A DNA stretch of 64,000 nucleotides from Eubacterium sp. OM08-24 (GTDB taxonomy: Bacteria > Bacillota > Clostridia > Oscillospirales > Acutalibacteraceae): contig NZ_QSTA01000001.1 of NCBI RefSeq assembly GCF_003438075.1, positions 310,001 to 374,000 of the forward strand, in the 5' to 3' direction. Within the stretch, counting starts at the first letter, position 1. The number at the start of each line of letters is the position of its first letter. The position numbers and the translations under genes are program-made. Under the pieces are notes generated by a model that did not search any database, was not told where the DNA came from, and saw nothing but the letters and a program-made list of their open reading frames with translations. This document shows positions 55,515 to 64,000 of the stretch, piece after piece.

Positions 55515-56336
55515 ATGGAAGTAGAACACATAGAGAAATATTTGAGCATTAATAAAACAAACTTTGATAATCAAATATTAGAATATATAAATAATAATAA
55601 AATGTTAGCAGTGAATGAAGGTAATGAAGATTTAGCAAATTACATGTGGTGCTTGAATAAGATATTCAAAATTCAAAAAAATTATATATCTGCATATAAT
55701 TTATTGAAAAACAAAGAATTTCAAGATGCATGGTTGTTATTAGACAGAATAGAAATAGATATATATTTATTAAGTAACAATTTTGATATTTCTTCAGACA
55801 AATATAATATTGAATATATTTTAGATCGTATACATGATTTTCAGAAGCTATATCCATATGAATATTTCATAAGCAGAGAAAGTATAATTAAAAGCGAAAA
55901 ATGTACAATATGCGGAAGAAAGGTAGGTATTAGACATAGTTGTGGACACAAAAAAGGTAGGTTATACAATGGAGAACTATGTTTACATAAGGTAACTGAC
56001 TTTGAGTTTCGGGGGATGGCTTTAGTGAAAAATCCCTTTGATAAATTTGCATATATTCAAATTGAAGATAAGGAATATAACTATGGAATGATAGAATTAT
56101 TAATTAATGAATTGCATTCACCTTACGAGAAATGGCACATAGAAGATACGAAAATAAAAAAGATTGAATATCTAAGAATAGGACGAAATGAGTTATGTCC
56201 GTGTGGTTCTAACAGAAAATACAAAAAATGTTGCAAAGATACTGAAAAGGAACTTATGACACATTATATAATAGTATTTGATAATCCCGAAGGTCACAAA
56301 AGAATGCCTTTAACAACATTCTCTACATATAAATAG
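55515..56336 (+). CDS. SEC-C motif protein, second gene of the pair
   Basis: The protein has 273 residues. A helical N-terminal 120 residues precede a zinc-site-like cluster CTICG...HSCGH (about 130-145). The SEC-C metal-binding motif GRNELCPCGSNRKYKKCC is at about 223-240, with a 33-residue end. SEC-C motifs bind zinc and occur in SecA and many accessory proteins. It starts 3 bases after the upstream stop, so the two are co-translated. The role is unknown; a defence function is a guess. Confidence 0.7.
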   Translation: MEVEHIEKYLSINKTNFDNQILEYINNNKMLAVNEGNEDLANYMWCLNKIFKIQKNYISAYNLLKNKEFQDAWLLLDRIEIDIYLLSNNFDISSDKYNIEYILDRIHDFQKLYPYEYFISRESIIKSEKCTICGRKVGIRHSCGHKKGRLYNGELCLHKVTDFEFRGMALVKNPFDKFAYIQIEDKEYNYGMIELLINELHSPYEKWHIEDTKIKKIEYLRIGRNELCPCGSNRKYKKCCKDTEKELMTHYIIVFDNPEGHKRMPLTTFSTYK

Positions 56337-56406
56337 AATTGGCAGAGAGACTAATAACGGTGAAGAATCAAAATTAGTTAATAAGACAAAAATCCCTTGA
56401 TGAATT

Positions 56407-56447
56407 TTAGGCAAAACATATAACGGATTTTTAACTGTTTTGCCTAA
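56407..56447. repeat. Unexplained 11-bp inverted repeat
   Basis: TTAGGCAAAAC and GTTTTGCCTAA are perfect inverted copies separated by 19 bases. Neither strand has a T tract next to them, so it is not a standard terminator. It lies between the SEC-C gene and tRNA-Leu and might be an element end or binding site. Confidence 0.5.
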
Positions 56448-56454
56448 TAGAACG

Positions 56455-56484
56455 AAAAAAAAGCCCGATTTAATCGGACTTTTC
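56455..56484 (-). terminator. Terminator of tRNA-Leu
   Basis: On the minus strand, AAGTCCGAT-TAA-ATCGGGCTT is followed by eight T residues, about 5 bases after the tRNA 3' end. Confidence 0.85.
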
Positions 56485-56488
56485 AGGG

Positions 56489-56573
56489 TGGTGCGGGTGA
56501 CAGGACTTGAACCTGCACACCGGTAAGCACAAGAACCTAAATCTTGCGTGTCTGCCAATTCCACCACACCCGC
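56489..56573 (-). tRNA. tRNA-Leu (anticodon UAG)
   Basis: This 85-base class II tRNA reads, on the minus strand, GCGGGTG/CACCCGC acceptor arms. The anticodon stem CAAGA/TCTTG encloses TTTAGGT (anticodon TAG), followed by a variable arm and the GGTTCAAGTCC T-loop. The CCA end is encoded (56491-56489). It decodes CUA and related Leu codons. Confidence 0.97.
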
Positions 56574-56643
56574 ATAGGTGCTCTTAATTTTTACACGGCA
56601 GAGCAACCGAGGTGGAGCTAATCGCTTAACCCACAATGAGATT

Positions 56644-56672
56644 ATTATATCAGAATTATTTTTAAAAATCAA
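56644..56672 (-). promoter_or_regulatory. Promoter of tRNA-Leu
   Basis: On the minus strand, TTGATT (56672-56667) and TATAAT (56649-56644) are separated by 17 bases. Confidence 0.75.
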
Positions 56673-56806
56673 GAGAATATCAAGAAATTTTAAATTTCAT
56701 TTTGGATGAATTTCGTACTAAAAAGTATGTGACAGGTTTTAAAGTGAATATATTGCTTTTTGCTATAAGTATATCTATAAATTGTTTTGGAATCAATATC
56801 TTAGTA

Positions 56807-56858
56807 TTGACAATATACCTTATGGGGGTATATAATAAATATACCCTTAAGGGGTATG
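56807..56858 (+). promoter_or_regulatory. Copper-responsive promoter with two CsoR-type operators
   Basis: TTGACA (56807-56812) and TATAAT (56831-56836) are spaced 18 bases. Two GC-centred palindromes of the CsoR class overlap and follow it: ATACC-TTAT-GGGGGTAT (56815-56832) and ATACCC-TTAA-GGGGTAT (56841-56856). Apo-CsoR would block transcription and Cu(I) would release it. Confidence 0.85.
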
Positions 56859-56879
56859 AATGTATAAAGGACTGATATT

Positions 56880-57182
56880 ATGGCTTGTGAAAATTGTCAT
56901 AAAAATAAAACAATGCAGAGAAGTGAGGCAGAGTACAAGGCTCTTATCAATCGTTTAAACCGCATTGAGGGGCAGATAAGGGGCATTAAAGGTATGCTTG
57001 AAAAAGATGCCTACTGCACCAATATTCTTGTTCAGGTTTCGGCTGTTAATGCGGCGCTCAATTCTTTCAACAAGGAATTGCTCGCAAATCACATTAAAAC
57101 CTGCGTTGCTGAGGATATTCGCAACGGCAAGGACGAAACGATTGATGACCTTGTTGCTACCTTACAAAAGCTAATGAGGTAG
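56880..57182 (+). CDS. csoR: CsoR copper-sensing repressor
   Basis: The protein has 100 residues and is a four-helix CsoR/RcnR family protein. The Cu(I) ligands C46 (AYCTNIL), H71 and C75 (NHIKTCV) are all present in the CsoR order. RLNRIEGQIRGI forms the DNA-binding helix. The N-terminal CENCHKNK is an extra Cys/His cluster. It autoregulates with copA 9 bases downstream. Confidence 0.92.
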   Translation: MACENCHKNKTMQRSEAEYKALINRLNRIEGQIRGIKGMLEKDAYCTNILVQVSAVNAALNSFNKELLANHIKTCVAEDIRNGKDETIDDLVATLQKLMR

Positions 57183-57191
57183 GTGCTTTTG

Positions 57192-59693
57192 ATGAAGAAA
57201 TTTAATGTTACGGGAATGAGTTGTGCCGCTTGCAGTTCTCGTGTTGAAAAAGCGGTTTCAAAGGTAAACGGAGTAAAATCCGTTTCCGTCAGCTTGCTGA
57301 CTAATTCTATGGGTGTAGAGGGCAGTGCAAGTGACGAAAGCATAATTGCGGCGGTTGAAAAAGCAGGCTACGGTGCAAGTGTTGCAGGCGGTAAAAAAAA
57401 GCAGTCGACTGAAAATGAGCAATTAAAAGATAAGGACACTCCTGTTCTTATGCACAGACTTATTGCATCGGTCGGTTTTCTTGCAGTGCTGATGTATATA
57501 TCTATGGGACATATGATGTTGGGTTGGCCTTTGCCAAACTTTTTTACGGATAACCACATCGCTGTGGGACTTGTTCAGCTGTTGCTATGCGTTATAATAA
57601 TGGTGATTAACCAAAAATTCTTTATAAACGGCTTTAAAGGATTAATTCATCGTTCGCCGAATATGGATACGCTTGTTGCGCTTGGTTCGGGTGCATCGTT
57701 TGTATATAGCGTATATGCACTTTTTGCTATGACAGACGCTCAGGTAAAAGGCAATGCAGATCTTGTTATGAGCTATATGCACGAGTTCTATTTTGAGTCG
57801 GCGGCAATGATTTTAACGCTTATTACAGTAGGAAAAATGCTTGAGGCTCACTCTAAGGGCAAAACAACAAATGCGCTCAAGGCGCTTTTAAATCTTGCAC
57901 CTAAGAAAGCTACATTGCTTATTGACGGCAAAGAAACCGAGGTTATTGTTGACAAGGTAAAAAAAGGCGATGTTTTTGTAGTTCGTCCGGGCGAGAGTAT
58001 TCCTGTTGACGCAGAGATTACAGACGGCAGTACGGCTGTTGATGAGTCGGCGCTTACAGGTGAGAGTATTCCCATTGATAAAACAGTCGGTGACAGCGTG
58101 TCGGCAGGTACGATTAATAAATCGGGATTTATCAAGTGCAGTGCTACGGCTGTCGGCGAAGATACGGCTTTATCGCAAATTATAAAAATGGTTAGCGATG
58201 CTGCGGCTACAAAAGCGCCTGTCGCTAAGATTGCCGATAAGGTATCGGGTGTGTTCGTGCCTGTTGTAATTGTTATTGCTGTTGTTACTATTGCCGTATG
58301 GCTTTTGTGCGGTCAAACTGTCGGCTATGCGCTTGCAAGGGGTATATCTGTTCTTGTAATCAGCTGTCCTTGCGCATTGGGACTTGCCACACCTGTTGCA
58401 ATTATGGTAGGCAACGGTATGGGCGCAAGAAAAGGCATTTTGTTTAAAACAGCGTCATCACTTGAAGCGGCAGGAAAAATTCAGATTGCGGTTCTTGACA
58501 AAACAGGAACTATTACAAAAGGCGAGCCAAAGGTTACAGATGTTATTCCGTTTGGAATTTCTGAAAATGAACTTTTGCAGTATGCTTATTCCATTGAAAC
58601 AAAGAGTGAACATCCGCTTGCCAAGGCAGTAATCGCCAAGGCACAGGAAATCGGCTTAGTGCCATACGAAATTACAGATTTCAAAGCAGAGTCGGGCAAC
58701 GGTCTTTCAGGCGAATACAACGGTGAAAAGATAATCGGCGGCAGTAAAAAGTATATTTCTTCACTTATAAATATTTCAAATGATATTTCAAGCAGAGCAG
58801 ACAGTCTTTCTGAAGAAGGAAAAACACCTCTGTTCTTTATGAAAGGCGATAAGCTGTTAGGTATAATTGCCGTTGCCGATGTTATCAAAGACGAAAGTCC
58901 GCAGGCAGTTAAAGAATTGCAGAATATGGGCATTAAGGTTGTAATGCTCACAGGCGACAACGAGAGAACAGCAAAGGCAGTCGGCAAACTTGCAGGTGTT
59001 GACGAGGTTATAGCAGGCGTACTGCCTGACGGCAAAGAAAAGGTAGTTGCCGATCTTAAAAAGCAGGGCAAGGTTCTTATGGTTGGTGACGGAATAAATG
59101 ACGCACCCGCACTCACAAGAGCGGATATAGGTATGGCTATCGGCTCGGGCACAGACATTGCAATAGACGCAGCCGATGTTGTTCTTATGAAAAGCAAGCT
59201 GACAGATGTGCCTGTCGCTGTAAGACTTAGCAGAAAAACTCTGAGAAATATCCACGAAAACCTTTTCTGGGCATTTATTTACAATGTAATAGGTATTCCG
59301 CTTGCGGCAGGAGTATGGATTCCGTTGCTCGGCTGGCAGTTAAACCCAATGTTTGGTGCGGCGGCAATGAGCCTTTCGAGTTTCTGCGTAGTAACCAATG
59401 CTTTAAGACTGAATTTCTTTGATATAACAAATCCAAAGAAAGACAGAAAAATAAAACAAAAATCTAAAAAGGATGATAATGCTATGACAAAGACAATGAA
59501 AATTGACGGTATGATGTGTTCACATTGCGAGGGCAGAGTTAAGCAGTGCCTTGAGGGACTTTCTCAGGTTAGTGCGGCAGATGTAAGCCACGAAAAGGGA
59601 ACAGCTGTTGTTACTCTTTCTGCTGATGTATCAAACGATGTTCTTACAAAGACTGTTGAAGATCAGGGCTACAAGGTTATTTCAATTTCATAA
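57192..59693 (+). CDS. copA: Cu(I)-exporting P1B-type ATPase with C-terminal CopZ-like domain
   Basis: The protein has 833 residues. The N-terminal HMA domain has GMSCAAC (C11, C14), and eight membrane segments follow. It has TGES, the SCPCALG copper motif, DKTGT phosphorylation site, SEHPLAKA and GDGINDAP. Unusually, a second HMA domain (GMMCSHCEGR) is attached at the extreme C-terminus after a Lys-rich linker. An internal ATG at 59484 with AAGGATG upstream could yield this 69-residue CopZ-like part alone. The start is ATG 57192; the GTG at 57183 is less likely. Confidence 0.93.
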   Translation: MKKFNVTGMSCAACSSRVEKAVSKVNGVKSVSVSLLTNSMGVEGSASDESIIAAVEKAGYGASVAGGKKKQSTENEQLKDKDTPVLMHRLIASVGFLAVLMYISMGHMMLGWPLPNFFTDNHIAVGLVQLLLCVIIMVINQKFFINGFKGLIHRSPNMDTLVALGSGASFVYSVYALFAMTDAQVKGNADLVMSYMHEFYFESAAMILTLITVGKMLEAHSKGKTTNALKALLNLAPKKATLLIDGKETEVIVDKVKKGDVFVVRPGESIPVDAEITDGSTAVDESALTGESIPIDKTVGDSVSAGTINKSGFIKCSATAVGEDTALSQIIKMVSDAAATKAPVAKIADKVSGVFVPVVIVIAVVTIAVWLLCGQTVGYALARGISVLVISCPCALGLATPVAIMVGNGMGARKGILFKTASSLEAAGKIQIAVLDKTGTITKGEPKVTDVIPFGISENELLQYAYSIETKSEHPLAKAVIAKAQEIGLVPYEITDFKAESGNGLSGEYNGEKIIGGSKKYISSLINISNDISSRADSLSEEGKTPLFFMKGDKLLGIIAVADVIKDESPQAVKELQNMGIKVVMLTGDNERTAKAVGKLAGVDEVIAGVLPDGKEKVVADLKKQGKVLMVGDGINDAPALTRADIGMAIGSGTDIAIDAADVVLMKSKLTDVPVAVRLSRKTLRNIHENLFWAFIYNVIGIPLAAGVWIPLLGWQLNPMFGAAAMSLSSFCVVTNALRLNFFDITNPKKDRKIKQKSKKDDNAMTKTMKIDGMMCSHCEGRVKQCLEGLSQVSAADVSHEKGTAVVTLSADVSNDVLTKTVEDQGYKVISIS

Positions 59694-59700
59694 TTTATTT

Positions 59701-59736
59701 GCAGATGTCATTTTGCTTGGCATCTGCAATTTTTTT
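59701..59736 (+). terminator. Terminator of csoR-copA
   Basis: GCAGATG/CATCTGC stem followed by AATTTTTTT. Confidence 0.85.
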
Positions 59737-59758
59737 GCAAAATTTTCTGAAAAAAGTA

Positions 59759-59789
59759 TTGACTTAAAGTCAGCTTTAACCGTTATAAT
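59759..59789 (+). promoter_or_regulatory. Promoter of the dxs-like gene
   Basis: TTGACT (59759-59764) and TATAAT (59784-59789) with a 19-base spacer, longer than optimal. The -35 box overlaps the dyad GACTTAAAGTC. Confidence 0.55.
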
Positions 59790-59819
59790 AGGTTTATCAA
59801 ATTTACAGGAGATGTTATT

Positions 59820-61574
59820 ATGTATATCGAAAAAATTAATTCACCTCAAGATGTAAAAGCACTCAATACGGAAGAAATGAAACAGCTTGCACAGGAAATG
59901 CGTACAGTCCTCATTAAAAAGCTAAGTATCCACGGCGGACACTTCGGCCCTAACCTCGGTATGGCAGAGGCGATCATTGCATTGCACTATGTATTTAATT
60001 CACCTGTTGACAAGTTCGTTTTTGATGTATCTCATCAGAGCTATTGCCATAAAATTCTTACAGGCAGAAAAGACGCTTTCCTTTTTGAAGATAAATACGA
60101 CGATGTTTCGGGCTATACAAATCCCGAGGAAAGCGAGCACGATTTATTTAATATCGGTCACACCTCAACTTCTGTCAGCCTTGCATCCGGTCTTGCTAAG
60201 GCAAGAGATTTAAACGGAGGCAAAGAAAATGTAATCGCAGTTATAGGTGACGGTTCACTCAGCGGCGGCGAGGCTCTTGAGGGCCTTGATTATGCAGGCG
60301 AATTTGACGGCAACTTTATTATTGTTGTAAATGATAATGATATGTCTATTGCCGAAAATCATGGCGGACTTTACAAAAACCTTAAGCTTTTAAGAGATAC
60401 AGACGGTAAGGCAGAGTGTAACCTCTTTAAGGCTATGGGACTTGACTATGTATTTGTAAAGGACGGCAACGATATTGAACAGCTTATTTCTGCTTTTAAT
60501 GGTGTAAAAGATATTGATCACCCTGTTGTGATTCACATTTGCACACAAAAGGGTAAAGGCTATCCTATCGCTGAACAGAACAAGGAAAATTGGCATTGGT
60601 GTATGCCGTTTGATATTGAAACAGGCAGATCTAAATTTGAGTTTGACGGCGAAAGCTATGACGATATTACTGTAAATTATCTTCTTGATAAGATGAAAGC
60701 TGACAAGAGCGTAGCTGTAATTACTTCGGGTACTCCTGCCGTTGCAGGCTTTACAAAGGATAAGCGTGTTATTGCCGGTAAGCAGTTTATAGATGTAGGC
60801 ATTGCCGAGGAACACGCTGTTGCTCTCGCATCAGGTATGGCAAAGAACGGTGCTAAGCCTGTTTACGGTGTTTACAGCTCATTTATTCAGAGAACATACG
60901 ACCAGATTTCTCAGGATTTATGTATCAATTCAAACCCTGTTACAATCATTGTATTTGCCGCATCGGTATTCGGTATGAACGATGTAACTCACCTCGGCAT
61001 TTACGATATTGCAATGCTTTCAAATATTCCTAACCTTGTATATCTTGCACCTACCTGCAAAGAGGAATATCTTGCAATGGTAGAGTGGAGTATGTCGCAG
61101 AGAAAGCACCCTGTTGCTATCAGAGTACCGGGCAACGGTGTTATTTCAAATCCTGATTACAAGCCTGTTGATTTTGATAAACTCAATAAGTACAGTGTTG
61201 CCATAAAGGGAAGCAAGGTTGCTATCCTCGGACTCGGCACATTCTATCAGCTTGGCGAAAGCGTAGCAGATGAAATTAAAAAGCTGTATGGCATTGCCGC
61301 AACACTTGTAAATCCTGTTTACATTACAGGTACAGATGATGAGCTGCTTTCTGGGCTTGAAAAAGACCACGATGTGGTAATTACACTTGAGGACGGTATT
61401 CTTGAGGGCGGCTTTGGCGAAAAAATCGCAAGATTTTACGGTAAAACCAATGTTAAGGTGCTTAACTACGGCTTAAAGAAAGAATTTATCGACAGATATG
61501 ATTATAACGAAATTCTTGCAGAAAATCGCCTTACTAAAGAGCAGATTTGCGATGATGTAAAGAATTTTATCTGA
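59820..61574 (+). CDS. dxs: 1-deoxy-D-xylulose-5-phosphate synthase (DXS type)
   Basis: The protein has 584 residues and is a transketolase-superfamily enzyme. It shows LSIHGGHFGPNLG, the DVSHQSYCHKILTGR segment typical of DXS, and the thiamine diphosphate motif GDGSLSGG...ND. The C-terminal half has GIAEEHAV and a pyrimidine-binding domain. DXS joins pyruvate and glyceraldehyde 3-phosphate at the start of the MEP isoprenoid pathway. It is slightly shorter than common DXS (about 620), so a DXS-like paralogue is possible. AGGAGATG precedes the ATG. Confidence 0.85.
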   Translation: MYIEKINSPQDVKALNTEEMKQLAQEMRTVLIKKLSIHGGHFGPNLGMAEAIIALHYVFNSPVDKFVFDVSHQSYCHKILTGRKDAFLFEDKYDDVSGYTNPEESEHDLFNIGHTSTSVSLASGLAKARDLNGGKENVIAVIGDGSLSGGEALEGLDYAGEFDGNFIIVVNDNDMSIAENHGGLYKNLKLLRDTDGKAECNLFKAMGLDYVFVKDGNDIEQLISAFNGVKDIDHPVVIHICTQKGKGYPIAEQNKENWHWCMPFDIETGRSKFEFDGESYDDITVNYLLDKMKADKSVAVITSGTPAVAGFTKDKRVIAGKQFIDVGIAEEHAVALASGMAKNGAKPVYGVYSSFIQRTYDQISQDLCINSNPVTIIVFAASVFGMNDVTHLGIYDIAMLSNIPNLVYLAPTCKEEYLAMVEWSMSQRKHPVAIRVPGNGVISNPDYKPVDFDKLNKYSVAIKGSKVAILGLGTFYQLGESVADEIKKLYGIAATLVNPVYITGTDDELLSGLEKDHDVVITLEDGILEGGFGEKIARFYGKTNVKVLNYGLKKEFIDRYDYNEILAENRLTKEQICDDVKNFI

Positions 61575-61613
61575 TTTAAGTTGACAACCGCAATCAAATA
61601 GTATTAAAATATT

Positions 61614-61645
61614 AGGGCAGAGTTTTTCTGCCCTGATTTTTATTT
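61614..61645 (+). terminator. Terminator after the dxs-like gene
   Basis: AGGGCAGA/TCTGCCCT stem with a 5-base loop and a GATTTTTATTTTT tail. Confidence 0.8.
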
Positions 61646-61657
61646 TTGGGAGTTTTT

Positions 61658-62416
61658 ATGAACTTAACAGAAGAACAGAGCAAGCGCTATTCAAGACAGC
61701 TTGTTATGAAAGAAATAGGAGAAAGCGGACAGAAAAAATTGCTTTCTTCAAGTGTGCTTGTAATAGGTGCAGGCGGACTCGGTTCACCTGCCCTTATGTA
61801 CCTTGCAAGCGCAGGAGTAGGAACAATAGGCATTGCAGATGCCGACGAAGTTGATGTGTCTAATCTGCAAAGACAGGTTATACATTACTGTGCCGATATA
61901 GGCAAAGCAAAAGTTGAATCGGCTAAGGAGAAAATAAAGTCATTAAATCCCGATGTCAATGTAAAAACCTATAAAACATATGTGAACAGTGAAAATATAA
62001 CTGAGCTTATTTCAGACTATGATTTTGTGCTTGACTGTACCGACAATTTCAGCAGTAAATTTTTGATAAACGATTACTGTGTAAAGGCAGAAAAGCCGTT
62101 TTGTCATGCAGGAGTTGTGGGCTATGAGGGACAGCTTATGACATATATTCCGCATAAGTCACCATGCTATCGCTGCGTTTTTGAAGAAGAACCCAAAGCA
62201 GGAGATGTACCCTTGCCAAAGGAAATAGGGGTAATAAGTGCGGCTTGCGGCGTTATAGGAAGTTTGCAGGCTATGGAGGCAATTAAGTTTTTGCTGTCAA
62301 AGGGCGAGCTTTTGAGCGGTTATATGCTGATTTACAATGCTTTAAATTCGAGCTTTCGCAAAATAAAGCTCCCGAAACACAACCCGAATTGTAAGGCTTG
62401 CGCAAAGCAAGATTAG
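61658..62416 (+). CDS. ThiF/MoeB/HesA-type ubiquitin-like activating enzyme
   Basis: The protein has 252 residues. It has RYSRQL at the start, the nucleotide motif GAGGLGSP (about 39-46), DADEVDVSNLQRQ, the adenylation Asp in LDCTDNF, and two zinc Cys pairs (CYRC and CKAC). Such enzymes adenylate the C-terminus of ThiS or MoaD-like sulfur carriers for thiamine or molybdopterin synthesis. Which carrier it serves cannot be told; no carrier gene is adjacent. The start is ATG 61658. Confidence 0.88.
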   Translation: MNLTEEQSKRYSRQLVMKEIGESGQKKLLSSSVLVIGAGGLGSPALMYLASAGVGTIGIADADEVDVSNLQRQVIHYCADIGKAKVESAKEKIKSLNPDVNVKTYKTYVNSENITELISDYDFVLDCTDNFSSKFLINDYCVKAEKPFCHAGVVGYEGQLMTYIPHKSPCYRCVFEEEPKAGDVPLPKEIGVISAACGVIGSLQAMEAIKFLLSKGELLSGYMLIYNALNSSFRKIKLPKHNPNCKACAKQD

Positions 62417-62435
62417 TTAGAATATAGGAGAAATT

Positions 62436-64000
62436 ATGAATATAAGAGAATACCTTAAAAAGAGTAAGCTTGTTGCAGACGGCTCTTTTGGCACATATTA
62501 TTCAACAAAGTATAAGACAGACGATATACCCGAATATTCCAATATTACAAATCCGCAAAGAATTTTTGATATTCATACCGAGTATATAAACAGCGGTGCA
62601 AGGCTTATAAGAACTAACACCTTTGCATCAAACACATACTCGCTTGACTGTTCGCTTGAAAAGGTGAAAGAAAATATCAGAGCGGCTTTTGAAATTGCGA
62701 AAAAAGCGGTTGATAAAAGCGGAAAAGAAGTATTTATCGCAGGCAATATCGGGCCTGTACCTGCTGTGTTTCAGCCGGATTTTGAGGCTGTCGAGGAGGA
62801 ATACTATCAGATAGCCAAAACCTTTGTTGAATTGGGCGTTGAAATTTTATGCTTTGAAACCTTTACGGATAACGAGCATATTTTGCCGGCAATAAAGAGA
62901 ATCAAAGATGAGTGCAATCCGTTTATAATCGTGCAGTTCTGCGTAAATCAGTTTGGTTACAGCGAGGCAGGCGAGAGCGCCGAAAGACTTGTGAGCAATA
63001 CCGCATTTTCAAAATGCGTTGACGCCGTAGGTCTTAACTGTGGAGTAGGCCCTGCCCATATGCAGCAAATATTGTCGAGAATAAATCTTAACAATAACTG
63101 CTTTATAACCGCAATGCCAAATGCAGGTTATCCTCTGCTCGTACGCAACCGAGTAAAGTATGCCGACAATCCGCTGTATTTTGCCTCTAAAGTGAGCGAT
63201 ATGGCTTTGATTGGTGCTGATATAGTCGGCGGCTGCTGTGGCACTACTCCCGAATATATTAAAGACCTTGCCGAAACCGTTGATTTAACACCTGCCGTAA
63301 AATCAAGTGAAACGGCAGCTAAAAAAGAATGTGAAAAGCCGATTATAAAAAAGGGCTTTTTCAGAAATACAGACGGTACAATTAAGGATAAAAAGTTAAT
63401 AGCCGTAGAGCTTGCTCCACCGTTTGGTGCTGATGATAAGAAATTGCTTGAGGCGGCACATAGTCTTAAAGGGCTTGGTGTAGATGTGCTTACATTTCCT
63501 GATTCTCCGTCAGGCAGAACAAGAATTGACTCTGTTCTTATGGCTCAAAAGGTTAAAAATGAAACAGGCTTTGATGTAATGCCGCATATCTGTTGCCGAG
63601 ATAAAAACGCTATTGCCATGCGTTCCACATTCCTCGGCGCAAGCATAAACGGGATAAATAATTTCCTTATCATAACAGGCGATCCGATTCCTGTTATGGC
63701 AAGACAGGTAGTAAAATCCGTATTCAATTTTGATTCTGTCGGTCTTATGCGCATTGCAGACGAAATGAACAGCGACTCGCTTAAAAATCAGCCTATCACT
63801 TATGGCGGCGCTATAAATCAAGGCAGACTGAGGATTGAAGCCGAAATAAAGCGTGTGCAAAAGAAAATGGACGCAGGCGCTGAGTTTTTTCTCACTCAGC
63901 CCGTATTTACAGCAGAAGATGCCGAGCGTTTGCGCAGAGTAAAAGAAGAAACGGGCGCAAGAATTTTGTGCGGAATTATGCCGCTGGTAAGCCGTAAAAA
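62436..64000 (+). CDS. Bifunctional homocysteine S-methyltransferase / methylenetetrahydrofolate reductase (5' part)
   Basis: The reading frame starts at ATG 62436 after AGGAG and is still open at the window end (521 codons). The N-terminal domain (about 1-290) is a homocysteine methyltransferase with DGSFGT, the zinc cysteine of GLNCG and the GGCCGTTP pair. After a linker, the MTHFR domain begins near residue 320 with AVELAPPFG and later IITGDP. This YitJ-like fusion makes 5-methyl-THF and passes the methyl group to homocysteine to give methionine. Confidence 0.92.
   Translation, partial: MNIREYLKKSKLVADGSFGTYYSTKYKTDDIPEYSNITNPQRIFDIHTEYINSGARLIRTNTFASNTYSLDCSLEKVKENIRAAFEIAKKAVDKSGKEVFIAGNIGPVPAVFQPDFEAVEEEYYQIAKTFVELGVEILCFETFTDNEHILPAIKRIKDECNPFIIVQFCVNQFGYSEAGESAERLVSNTAFSKCVDAVGLNCGVGPAHMQQILSRINLNNNCFITAMPNAGYPLLVRNRVKYADNPLYFASKVSDMALIGADIVGGCCGTTPEYIKDLAETVDLTPAVKSSETAAKKECEKPIIKKGFFRNTDGTIKDKKLIAVELAPPFGADDKKLLEAAHSLKGLGVDVLTFPDSPSGRTRIDSVLMAQKVKNETGFDVMPHICCRDKNAIAMRSTFLGASINGINNFLIITGDPIPVMARQVVKSVFNFDSVGLMRIADEMNSDSLKNQPITYGGAINQGRLRIEAEIKRVQKKMDAGAEFFLTQPVFTAEDAERLRRVKEETGARILCGIMPLVSRK

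Noticed and set aside
56592..56625. Second tRNA next to tRNA-Leu
   Set aside because: The GAGGTGGAGCTAATCG segment has tRNA-like words but no acceptor or anticodon stem could be formed.
58586..59197. 203-codon minus-strand frame inside copA
   Set aside because: It is a shadow frame of a strongly conserved ATPase; copA motifs run through the same bases on the plus strand.
61571..61612. Additional promoter (TTGACA) after the dxs-like gene
   Set aside because: No -10 box lies at acceptable spacing (the best is TATTAA at 15 bases) and a terminator follows immediately.

Overview
The window is AT-rich DNA from a Gram-positive gut anaerobe. It is most likely a Ruminococcus-type member of the Oscillospiraceae. 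The evidence is strong purine-rich ribosome binding sites, Tn1549-style conjugation genes, sortase-assembled pili, a dockerin-bearing lysozyme, and a Firmicutes CsoR/CopA pair. No species can be named from the sequence alone.

Bases 1 to about 40,690 are most of an integrative conjugative element (ICE); its left end lies outside the window. The plus strand carries a mating-pore module (TrbL/VirB6, PrgI, VirB4, an M23-like transmembrane protein, DUF4315-like, DUF4366-like), topoisomerase III, surface proteins and a lipoprotein. It then carries a CptIN-type type III toxin-antitoxin locus, a pilus/adhesin/sortase operon, a DUF4316 protein, a 2469-residue methylase-helicase and a macro-domain protein. 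The minus strand carries ssb, a VapD-like pair, parA, parB, an exonuclease and a run of small membrane proteins ending in a dockerin-GH25 lysozyme. The two operons converge on a shared terminator at 28291-28326. A zinc-ribbon/ribbon-helix-helix regulator, the relaxase with MobC, a sigma-like protein and a large serine recombinase close the element. The ICE abuts a recQ gene that looks cut short.

Three layers inside the ICE look new or little described. (1) Four otherwise unrelated proteins, including the CptN-like and VapD-like putative RNases, end in the same roughly 32-40 residue basic tail (consensus [KR]-x-x-[LI]-S-x-x-Q-[IL]-x-x-N-A-x-x-I-A). (2) A 16-bp palindrome (ACAATAATAnYATTGT) sits at three promoters: the surface-protein operon, the ssb-par operon and the regulator gene itself. 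(3) A rigidly spaced box (GGTGCAAAA-N10-TGCGGA-N4-ATATAG) lies ahead of the pilus operon, the mob operon and the recombinase.

Bases 40.7-49.8 kb are an accessory zone on the minus strand. It holds recQ, a 744-residue protein with a HEPN-type R-x4-H motif, two genes each broken by one in-frame stop, a HAD hydrolase, a CoiA-like putative nuclease and a split sigma-factor-like pair. Bases about 49.9-54.9 kb are an integrative mobilizable element (RepA-type ATPase, GC-rich candidate oriT, MobC, relaxase with a nested mobB-like gene, serine recombinase). A membrane protein/SEC-C protein pair follows, then tRNA-Leu(UAG). From about 56.8 kb the content looks chromosomal: CsoR-CopA copper control, a DXS-type synthase, a ThiF/MoeB-type enzyme, and a homocysteine methyltransferase/MTHFR fusion that runs off the window.
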